A stretch of DNA of 64,000 nt from Rhizocola hellebori (GTDB taxonomy: Bacteria > Actinomycetota > Actinomycetes > Mycobacteriales > Micromonosporaceae): contig NZ_BONY01000002.1 in the NCBI RefSeq assembly GCF_016862955.1, positions 124,001 to 188,000 of the forward strand. The letters run 5' to 3'. Under the pieces are notes generated by a model, which saw only the letters and a program-made list of their open reading frames with translations, had not been told where the DNA came from and ran no database searches. The translations under genes were made by a program, and so were the position numbers. The first letter of the stretch is position 1. The number at the start of each line of letters is the position of its first letter. Shown in pieces: positions 57,233-64,000 of this stretch.

Positions 57233-59650
57233 TCAGGCGGCGGGCAAGACCTCGTACACGTCGCAGAAACCACTGCTGAAGCGAAGACGCGCGAACTCGC
57301 CCAGGTTTGCTGCCGGTTCGCTGATGCTGCGGTCGACGAACAGCCACCGCACGCCGTACTGGTCGCGCAGCCGGCCCAGGGTCTGTGCCGAGGGGGTGAT
57401 GAACGCCGCATCGTTGACGGCGAGCAGGTCCGGATTCCAGTAGGGGACATAGAAGTGAGAGCTGCCGGACTCTTGCGCGGCCTTCAGTGTCTTGGCCTGG
57501 TATCCCCAGCCTTCGATGAGCACCCGCCGCTCGCTGAACGCGGTGGCCGTGAACCTCACGTTGGCGCAGTCTTCTTTGAAAAGACAGTGAGCGTTGGTAG
57601 CCACCACGTCCGACGGTGCCGAGTGGTCCCGGATCCACCGGCCCGCTTCGCGAGATCCCTGGCTGACGTGACTTGGCAGATTCGGCTGCCATTGCGTTTC
57701 CATGGCCACCTTGACCGGCCTGACCACGCGGTCGTGCAGCGCCGTTTCCAAGCCCATGCCCATACCCATGGCCAGCAGGAGAACCGGTGCGGCGGCGCGG
57801 GTGCGCGCGGATCGGAACAGGAAAACGGCCGCGGTGATGACCAGGAGGACAAGCACGAGGTACGGCCAAGCCAGCGCGATCATGACCGATCGGCGGCTGC
57901 CCGGCACGTCCATGACCCTAGGCATCACCGAGCTGCCCAACCCGCGCAGGACGAGCACCGCGAACAATCCGGTCGCGGCCGCGATCGAGGCCGGAACCAC
58001 GAGCCGCCGGCCCAGGCCGGATCTGGTGACCATGGCGGCGAGTCCGACCACGGCGGCGATGCTCAGATATGGCCGCATGCCTTGGAAGAAAGCGTCCTGC
58101 GACAGGCCTGGGTGGCTGAACAGCAGCGCGGCTGCTGTCCCGGCCACGCCAATGCCGACGAACATCAGCACCTCTGGTCTCCTGGCCGCGTCGCGTCGAA
58201 GACCGATCAGCCCACCCCAGATACCGGCCCAGCACAGCACAGAGATCCCGAGCATCATCACCACGGCCGACGACAGGGGACTCGCTCCCGGGAGCACGCG
58301 CGTCGGCGCGGCAAACCCGGTCACGTACAACAGCTGCAGCGGCGGCCAGTAGACCAGGCCGGAAGCTGACCCGCCGAGGAGGACGAGCATCGAAAAGGCC
58401 GCGCTCGCCAACGCGATCCCAGTGGCGATCAGCGCCACCCGAGAGACCTTGCGGCGCAGCAGGCCAACCGCGAGCACGCAGCCAAGCCCGGCCAGAAGCA
58501 GCGGAATGAAGGTGGCCTTGGCGCCCGAGACCGCCACGAGCAGCACAGTGAGCGCCAGCCACGCCGCGGCGCCGCGGATCTGCGCCCCCAGCAGCTCCAC
58601 CAGCAGCAGAACGACCGCCGCGAACAGCGCCGCGGCCAGGGTGATCGGGGGACCGAGCCACAACGTGGTGCGCAGCAGTGAGGCGTCCAGGACGCTGTCG
58701 AAGCCGATGTCCGAAAGCTGGTTGCTCACCAGCCATTTGAAGGGGTGCGGAGCGAGCACGAAGAAGGTCACGAGCAGCGCCACCGGCCCGGTCCACCAGG
58801 CTCGCGTGAGCCTGCGGGTGATGGCGGGAACGAGCAGGGCGAGAACGGCGAAGTAGGGCAGCAGCGAGAGCCGGCGCAGGAGGAGGAACGGTTCGATCCC
58901 GGTGATCCAGCTCGCCGCCGCCATGTCGGCGAAGACGAACCAGTGATACTTCAGCGGGCCCTCGGGCGCGTAGGACACCATCGGCGGCATGTGGTGTTTG
59001 AGTTCTCCGACAATGGCCAGGTACCAGGCCGAGTCGGTATCGGTGAAGGTGTATCCGACGCTGTCGACGGCGGACTCGCGGAAGAACGACGCCGTGATGT
59101 AGACCATGAACAGGCCCAGCAGAAAGCAAATCGCCCACGAGTGCCACATCGGTGCGCGCCCAGCAGAACCGGTGGCGCGCCAATACCGGCGCAGCCCTGG
59201 CGCGATCCCAAATGACAGCATCGTCACCAGCGGCCACACGAGCACGAGCAGCGGGACTCCGACGGCGCGAGCCGGGATGTAGGTGAGCACTTCGAGCGCG
59301 ATGCCCAGCGCCGTGCCCGCGGCCGCCTCCTCACCGAACGCGTGCACGCGCCTGGTGATCGACCGCCAGATCAGCGTGCCGGGAATCGTGACACAAAAGG
59401 CAAGGTAAACGACAAACTTCGCAAGGTCCGCGTAGGGAACGCCAAAGTAGTTAAGCGTCACGAGCACGAGGCTCAGCAGCAGCGCAGCAGGCACCCAGCC
59501 GGTCCGCCACCAGGGTGGCCTTCCCGCTGAGCTGGGAATCGCGATGCCTGCCGTTCCTCGATCAAGAACAGGAGGAAGCAGTGTCGTGACCAATTCAGGA
59601 TCCTTTGCCGGGCTTTGCGAGGGATGAGCCGACAGACTGTAGCGCGCCAA
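57233..59650 (-). CDS. Large polytopic membrane protein (GT-C glycosyltransferase-like)
   Basis: An 805-residue protein with about 14 to 16 hydrophobic helices and a soluble C-terminal domain (about 660-805; GRWIRDHSAPSDVVATNAHC, VLIEGWGYQ). An extracytoplasmic loop after the fifth helix has DTDSAWYLAIVGELKHHMPP and LKYHWFVFADM, acidic and His-rich like GT-C catalytic loops. Probably handles a polyprenyl-linked sugar, but neither donor nor acceptor can be named. Start uncertain; GTG 20 codons inside is possible. Confidence 0.65.
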   Translation of the reverse strand: MARYSLSAHPSQSPAKDPELVTTLLPPVLDRGTAGIAIPSSAGRPPWWRTGWVPAALLLSLVLVTLNYFGVPYADLAKFVVYLAFCVTIPGTLIWRSITRRVHAFGEEAAAGTALGIALEVLTYIPARAVGVPLLVLVWPLVTMLSFGIAPGLRRYWRATGSAGRAPMWHSWAICFLLGLFMVYITASFFRESAVDSVGYTFTDTDSAWYLAIVGELKHHMPPMVSYAPEGPLKYHWFVFADMAAASWITGIEPFLLLRRLSLLPYFAVLALLVPAITRRLTRAWWTGPVALLVTFFVLAPHPFKWLVSNQLSDIGFDSVLDASLLRTTLWLGPPITLAAALFAAVVLLLVELLGAQIRGAAAWLALTVLLVAVSGAKATFIPLLLAGLGCVLAVGLLRRKVSRVALIATGIALASAAFSMLVLLGGSASGLVYWPPLQLLYVTGFAAPTRVLPGASPLSSAVVMMLGISVLCWAGIWGGLIGLRRDAARRPEVLMFVGIGVAGTAAALLFSHPGLSQDAFFQGMRPYLSIAAVVGLAAMVTRSGLGRRLVVPASIAAATGLFAVLVLRGLGSSVMPRVMDVPGSRRSVMIALAWPYLVLVLLVITAAVFLFRSARTRAAAPVLLLAMGMGMGLETALHDRVVRPVKVAMETQWQPNLPSHVSQGSREAGRWIRDHSAPSDVVATNAHCLFKEDCANVRFTATAFSERRVLIEGWGYQAKTLKAAQESGSSHFYVPYWNPDLLAVNDAAFITPSAQTLGRLRDQYGVRWLFVDRSISEPAANLGEFARLRFSSGFCDVYEVLPAA

Positions 59651-59749
59651 GGATCTAGCAAACGTTGCTGCTCAGGTGGCAAAGATCACCATAGTGCGTT
59701 GATTATTATTGGTGACTACGTCTGCGATGTCAATTCGGCAGGAAACGGT

Positions 59750-61009
59750 TCAGCACGGGACTTCGAAGTCCACCCCGATCGTGGACCGGACCGCCACGCC
59801 GTTTCCGCTGCGGCCAGGCTTGTCGCTGCGCACCATACGGTCGGAGCGCTTCTTCAACTCGGTCAGGAGCTCTTTGCGTGGGATTTCCGGCCAGAACCCG
59901 ACTGGATGCACCGAAGTGGCGGTGCCCCATACGTTTTCGTCCTGTGGCAGCACTTCCTCGACGAACTCGACCGGAGTGGCGTTGTGGCTGCCGTGGTGGC
60001 CTACCTTGTAGAAGGTGGTGCGTGCCAACAGCTCCCGTGCGTCCGGATCGGACATTGCCGCGTTCCAGGTGCCCCATTGCGCGTCGCCCGGGAAGAGCAG
60101 GAACGCTTCCCCGAATTCAAACATAAGCATCAGACTGGTACCGTTGACCGCCTTGTCCAGCGACACCGCCGTGGCAAGGTCGTCATCGCGCATCATCGAT
60201 ACCGCGGCCGCCTTGATCTCCTCTGAAACCCCGCCCTCGTAAACGGATTCATAGTCGGCGGGCGAGAGGGTGAAGCTGCGCGCGAAGGGCCTGTCCGGCG
60301 CGGAGCCGGCAGCCGGGCCGCTCCCGTTGCCGAAGCGCAGATACGACTGTCCCGCCGGCGGATCCATGTCGCGGATCACTTCCGGATCGCGTGACGGCCC
60401 GAGCACGTGAACGGTCAGGTTCTCGCAGCCCTGCGCGACGATGCTCTTCGTGTTGGTGGTGCTGAGGAAGCGCCGCACCGGGTTGCCGCGGAAGCCGCTG
60501 TGCAGGGTCTTCATCGCGGCCTCGTTGCTGAGCGAGTTGGCCGCGAGCGCGCGCAGCGCTTCTATCCGGGTTTTGCCTTCCCGGACCCCACTCCAGCGCT
60601 GGTTGAAACCGGGCTGCTGGAAGGCGAGTTGCAGGCCGTGGGCGAGGCGGCTTTGGCGATTGCGAATCACCGCGGCCTGTTTGTCTTTCGGGTCCTCGGT
60701 CCACGGCAACCAGACCTCGCCGACGGTGACATCGCGCCACGCCTCGGCCTCGAATCCGCTGACGTGGTCCTGGTGGCGATGGGTGGCGATGACCACGTCC
60801 AGGGTCGGATCGCTCCCCTCCTCGGTGATGTCCTCGATGATCTGCGCGACCGCGACTTCGGGTTTCCAGCCTTCGCTCGGATAGCCGGCCTTGTGCGCCC
60901 CACAGTCGACCAGGACCCGAAAGGGCGTGTTCTGCTCGCGTGGCAGCTCGAGGAGGAAACAGTCGCCGAAGCCGACGTTGTACATCCTCACCCGCACATG
61001 CTCACGCAT
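59750..61009 (-). CDS. MBL-fold metallohydrolase coupled to gluzincin
   Basis: A 419-residue metallo-beta-lactamase-fold protein like ComEC-type hydrolases: N-terminal VRMYNVGFGDCFLLE, metal motif THRHQDH (His77, His79, Asp81, His82), LLFPGDAQ with the bridging Asp, and VGHHGSHNATP. ATG at 61009 lies eight bases inside the end of the upstream protease gene, so the two are made together. No transport or DNA-uptake genes are near. Substrate may be a nucleic acid, nucleotide or ester. Confidence 0.8.
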   Translation of the reverse strand: MREHVRVRMYNVGFGDCFLLELPREQNTPFRVLVDCGAHKAGYPSEGWKPEVAVAQIIEDITEEGSDPTLDVVIATHRHQDHVSGFEAEAWRDVTVGEVWLPWTEDPKDKQAAVIRNRQSRLAHGLQLAFQQPGFNQRWSGVREGKTRIEALRALAANSLSNEAAMKTLHSGFRGNPVRRFLSTTNTKSIVAQGCENLTVHVLGPSRDPEVIRDMDPPAGQSYLRFGNGSGPAAGSAPDRPFARSFTLSPADYESVYEGGVSEEIKAAAVSMMRDDDLATAVSLDKAVNGTSLMLMFEFGEAFLLFPGDAQWGTWNAAMSDPDARELLARTTFYKVGHHGSHNATPVEFVEEVLPQDENVWGTATSVHPVGFWPEIPRKELLTELKKRSDRMVRSDKPGRSGNGVAVRSTIGVDFEVPC

Positions 61010-62870
61010 CGGAACTCCTACGCGAGGGGCGCGCCAGATGCGCTGCGGTGATCTTCGCGCGCCGCGACATTCTTGTGGCGTAATAGTTTTCGTCGCTCCA
61101 CGGCTGCAGCGCGTCGCGTTCGTCAAGCTCGCCCGCGTAACGCTGGAACTCTTCCACGCGCTGGGCGGCCACAGCCCGATGGGTCTCGTAGGTCAGGTGG
61201 GGTCCGGGCAACGGCCGGGCGGCAACGTAACGCACGCTGCCGTCCGCGGCGAAGACGACCGTGGTGCCCGCGCGCAGGACCACACCGCCGATCTCCAGCC
61301 GCCGCGGGTCGCCCTCGGGCGGGGTCTGCACCCATTGCGCCACCAGCTCGACCAGCAGCTGGCCGTTCTCGTCGAGGTGGAAGCTCGGGTGGAAACCTTG
61401 CAGCGACAGGTTATCGGGCAGGGTGGGATCGAGCTGCAACGCGGCGGCGTTGGCCATCGCGAAATCGTGCAGCTGCAGGTACCCAGATGAAGGACGGCGT
61501 TTCCGCTCGCCCCCTTCCACCACGTCGAATTGGCTGGCCAGCACCTCGGTGACGACATCGGCGGGAATGCTCGCGTTTTCCAGCTCCCGGGGCCGTTCCA
61601 GCCGCAGCGCCTCCTCGGCGAGCGACGACACCGCCGGGGCGTAGATGCCCCGCACCCGGAAGGCATCGATGAACGACACCCGCCGCTCGAACTCGTCGCG
61701 CGGATTGAGCTCGAAGTCGGCGGTGACGATGGCGCGCAGGTAGTCGCCGAACGTCACGTCCACCGGTGGCAGGTATTCGAACGCGCGCAAGCACATCGTG
61801 AGCACGTCCTGCGCGGCGTTGGCGGCCTCCCGGGTGGCCAGCGTGACCAGATCAGCCTGCAGCTCGCCCTCGGGCAGGATCCCGGAGCCGCCGGTGACCG
61901 CTAGGACCAGTCCGGCGGTGCGATTGCGGTAGATGCGGAAGAAGGCGTCGAAGACCGAAGCGACCAGAATCGATCCGCGATCGTGCGGCTCAAGCACCTC
62001 GGTGTACAGCCGCGGGTCGGGCGTGGCCTGGTCGAGCCCGGTGGCCGAGCGCAGCGCCTTGCCCGAGCCGGTGGCATAGCCGAATTGGCGCGCCAGCTCC
62101 AGCAGCCGCCCCGGCTTGGACAGGTCGGCGCGGGTGGCCCGGATCTGGTCGTGCAGCACTTCCGGAAAGCTGAAATGCTGGAAGATCGCGACGATGTCGG
62201 CGATCGCCTCGTGGAAGGCAAGCACATCGCGGTTGGTCGGCGCGTTGAAGTGCCTGCGGAGCCGATCGATGATGGCGTGCGTGGTTTCGTGCGCCACGAT
62301 GTCGTGCGACAGGCAGGTGAACACGGTCTGCCCGGGCAGGTTGGGGCCGGGGTCGTCCAGGTCTGCGGTGAAGTAGCCGAAAAGCAAACTAACCGTTTCC
62401 GGGTCGTAGAAGGCGTTCTCGCCCTCGAACGCGTGCGGCAGCACGGTGAGCTTCTGCTGACGCCGGAAGGAGAAGGGCCGCCCCAGCGCCCGCTCGAAAT
62501 TCTCGATCACCTTCATCACCACCGCGTAGACCATCTGCTGATGGAAACGCGGGTCAGAATCGGAGGGATCGAGGCCGCGCTGGATCAGCACATCGGGGTC
62601 GTCGAGGTTGATCGGCGGGTAGTAGACGTCATCGGTGGCGTTGTAGTCGACCACCTGCACCAGCCGGCCCTCCGGGCCGGGCTTGACGTCCTCGTTGACG
62701 ACATCGACGACGGCGAGGTTCCCGGCTGCGCGCCGCAGGCTCGGATCGAAAGCGAATATCTTCAACGGGCGCCGCGCGGGTGGCTGTATCCCCGGGACGA
62801 AGCCCTCCAGGGACTCGCGCCCGTACACGGCCTGCTTCTGTTCCACCGGCCCCTCCCCTTCCCTCGCCAA
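61002..62870 (-). CDS. Gluzincin-type zinc metallopeptidase-like protein
   Basis: A 622-residue protein with HETTHAIIDRL (His194, Glu195, His198) and FHEAIADIVAIF (Glu221 as third ligand), the HExxH plus downstream Glu arrangement of M4-like gluzincins. No signal peptide is visible, so it may act inside the cell or be exported otherwise. The C-terminal 250 residues hold a beta-rich unknown domain. First of a coupled pair with the MBL-fold gene; it follows the FMN reductase gene by four bases, so a three-gene operon is possible. Confidence 0.75.
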   Translation of the reverse strand: MAREGEGPVEQKQAVYGRESLEGFVPGIQPPARRPLKIFAFDPSLRRAAGNLAVVDVVNEDVKPGPEGRLVQVVDYNATDDVYYPPINLDDPDVLIQRGLDPSDSDPRFHQQMVYAVVMKVIENFERALGRPFSFRRQQKLTVLPHAFEGENAFYDPETVSLLFGYFTADLDDPGPNLPGQTVFTCLSHDIVAHETTHAIIDRLRRHFNAPTNRDVLAFHEAIADIVAIFQHFSFPEVLHDQIRATRADLSKPGRLLELARQFGYATGSGKALRSATGLDQATPDPRLYTEVLEPHDRGSILVASVFDAFFRIYRNRTAGLVLAVTGGSGILPEGELQADLVTLATREAANAAQDVLTMCLRAFEYLPPVDVTFGDYLRAIVTADFELNPRDEFERRVSFIDAFRVRGIYAPAVSSLAEEALRLERPRELENASIPADVVTEVLASQFDVVEGGERKRRPSSGYLQLHDFAMANAAALQLDPTLPDNLSLQGFHPSFHLDENGQLLVELVAQWVQTPPEGDPRRLEIGGVVLRAGTTVVFAADGSVRYVAARPLPGPHLTYETHRAVAAQRVEEFQRYAGELDERDALQPWSDENYYATRMSRRAKITAAHLARPSRRSSDA

Positions 62871-62874
62871 GCTG

Positions 62875-63465
62875 TCAGCGCGTGCTGGCCGGCTCTGGGT
62901 GGCGCGGCAGCACGGTGAGGACCCGCTCGATGTGGTCGCGGAACTCGGCCATGAAGGTGGTCAGGAAGGTCTTGGTGGCCTGGCTGGTGACTTCACCGTT
63001 GCCAGGGAACAGCTCTGGCGTGTATTTGAGGTAGGCCTCGGGTGCGGTCATCTGCCGCGCGTTGCAGAAGCTGAGCACGGCGCGCAGGCTCTGCTGGGCC
63101 ACCGCGGTGCCGATCTCGCCCACCGAGGCGCCGATGACGGCTGCCGGAATGTGGTCGAAGGCGTTTTGACCCCACGGCCGGGAGGCCCAGTCGATGGCGT
63201 TCTTCAAGGCCCCCGGAATGGAGCGGTTGTATTCGGGCGTGATGAACAGGACCGCTTGCGAGCGCCGGATGGCTTCCTTGAGCGCCACCGCCTCCGGCGG
63301 GTAGTTAGCGTCGTGGTCGGGGCTGTAGAGCGCCAAATTGCCGATTGGGATCTCGGTGAACTCCAGATCGGCAGGCGCGACCTTGAGCAAGACCTTGGAC
63401 AGCTCTCGATTAATGGACTTCGATGACAGGCTGCCGACAAAGTAGCCGACCTTGTACGTCGTCAT
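62875..63465 (-). CDS. NADPH-dependent FMN reductase
   Basis: A 196-residue flavodoxin-like reductase: VGSLSSKSINREL phosphate loop and TPEYNRSIPGALKNAIDW, the hallmark of chromate/quinone reductase-type NADPH:FMN reductases. ATG at 63465 is taken, since the upstream in-frame ATG lacks a better context. It lies four bases before the gluzincin gene. Confidence 0.9.
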   Translation of the reverse strand: MTTYKVGYFVGSLSSKSINRELSKVLLKVAPADLEFTEIPIGNLALYSPDHDANYPPEAVALKEAIRRSQAVLFITPEYNRSIPGALKNAIDWASRPWGQNAFDHIPAAVIGASVGEIGTAVAQQSLRAVLSFCNARQMTAPEAYLKYTPELFPGNGEVTSQATKTFLTTFMAEFRDHIERVLTVLPRHPEPASTR

Positions 63466-63604
63466 CACTCTCCCCCTCACGGCGGTCGTCGCCTCCCAGT
63501 GTCGCTCACAGCAGGCCCGCGGCGTGCCGAAACGGAGGTTGTCAGCCGGCCCGCACCGTGCTGAACGGGTCCGGTGGGCCGGCTGGACGGGCAGCAGCCC
63601 GCAA

Positions 63605-63638
63605 AGGCCGGCGCCCGGTTTCTGCCGAGCGCCGGCCT
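63605..63638 (-). terminator. Terminator after pectate lyase gene
   Basis: Perfect 10-bp stem AGGCCGGCGC / GCGCCGGCCT with a 14-base loop, about 30 bases past the minus-strand pectate lyase stop. Confidence 0.75.
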
Positions 63639-63666
63639 GACTTCAATCAGTTGCGGATAGCGCGGT

Positions 63667-64000
63667 TCAGAGCTTGCCCGCGCCGGAGCCCGCCATCACC
63701 GACGACTTGACGGTGGCGACGTTTTCCGCCGTGTAGCCGTATGGCAGGGCCGCCACGGATCCGTTGACCTCACATGGCCCGGAGTTGGTCAGCGAGTTGT
63801 TGCGCGCCACCAGCCTTCCGGGGTCGGAGTCGGCGTAGCCGCTGGCCGACCAGCACGCCTGCTGCACGTTTTCGAAGACGTTGCCTTCGACGAGCACTCC
63901 GGCGTTCATCGTGGAGGCGATGGCGTAGGAGTCGGCGTTGTTCATGATGTTGGTGTAGTAGTTGTTGAACACGTGGATCGTCTCGCCGAAGCGCACCCGC
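63667..64000 (-). CDS. Pectate lyase, C-terminal end (5' truncated by window)
   Basis: The last 111 codons of a secreted PL1-type pectate lyase: VRFGETIHVFNNYYTNI, YAIASTMNAGVLVEGNVFENV, a cysteine pair (CWSASG and GPCEVNG), and LPYGYTAENV. These are the stacked turns of the parallel beta-helix. The catalytic part lies beyond base 64000. Pectate lyases cut polygalacturonate in plant walls, in keeping with the other wall-degrading genes. Confidence 0.85.
   Translation of the reverse strand, partial: RVRFGETIHVFNNYYTNIMNNADSYAIASTMNAGVLVEGNVFENVQQACWSASGYADSDPGRLVARNNSLTNSGPCEVNGSVAALPYGYTAENVATVKSSVMAGSGAGKL

Overview
The window is high-GC DNA with frequent GTG and TTG starts, tightly overlapping genes, many secreted CBM2, FnIII and ricin-lectin proteins, NB-ARC/TPR regulators and ECF sigma factors. 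This points to a filamentous soil actinomycete with a large genome (Micromonosporaceae-like or a relative); the genus cannot be fixed from the sequence. Almost every base is genic, with no gene-free stretch above 300 bases, and I see no rRNA, tRNA, CRISPR array or insertion sequence.

Layout. 1-5.5 kb: the end of a branched-chain amino-acid-type ABC transporter operon (binding protein, LivF, and a rare LivH-LivM-LivG triple fusion) coupled to a sortase-anchored neocarzinostatin-fold protein, then a small DUF4190-type membrane protein. 5.4-8 kb: cysteine dioxygenase plus rhodanese, a CTP-synthase-type amidotransferase and a LysR regulator. 8-15.6 kb: a CBM2 metalloprotease, a sigma factor with a membrane-anchored extracytoplasmic tail, a small secreted inhibitor/crystallin-like protein, an HTH protein and a GH92 alpha-mannosidase. 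15.6-26.8 kb: a compact presumed conflict (defence) island with a SLATT-type membrane protein facing a four-gene operon of MoxR ATPase, vWA-like protein, 876-residue propeller protein and TIR effector. A glutamate-synthase-like protein that has lost its glutaminase cysteine is transcribed divergently from it.

26.8-38.7 kb: a secreted propeller-like protein, ribokinase coupled to a catalytically dead-looking adenylate kinase homologue, a diiron protein, an SRPBCC protein, a methyltransferase, a GH64 beta-1,3-glucanase with a clear promoter and twin palindromic operators, an MFS exporter, a regulator/membrane-protein pair with a 23-bp palindrome, an operon of an orphan gas-vesicle GvpF/L gene with an anti-sigma/sigma pair, and a short Erm-like methyltransferase. 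38.7-42.5 kb: a second conflict operon, EACC1, caspase with tandem nucleotide-binding-like domains, and TPR-TerD. 42.5-57.2 kb: a lipoprotein, SnoaL protein, two carbohydrate-binding proteins without enzymes, a GH26-like hydrolase, two STAND ATPases, an aminotransferase, a trypsin-like protease with FG-GAP repeats, a P-loop kinase and a GDSL esterase. 57.2-64 kb: a polytopic membrane protein, a gluzincin protease coupled to an MBL-fold hydrolase, an FMN reductase and the C-terminal end of a pectate lyase.

Two themes dominate. One is secreted polysaccharide and protein degradation (GH92, GH64, GH26-like, pectate lyase, proteases and CBM2 proteins). The other is biological conflict and signalling (MoxR/TIR/SLATT and EACC1/caspase/TerD islands, STAND ATPases). 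Several genes keep a fold but lack catalytic residues, which suggests regulatory or sensory reuse.
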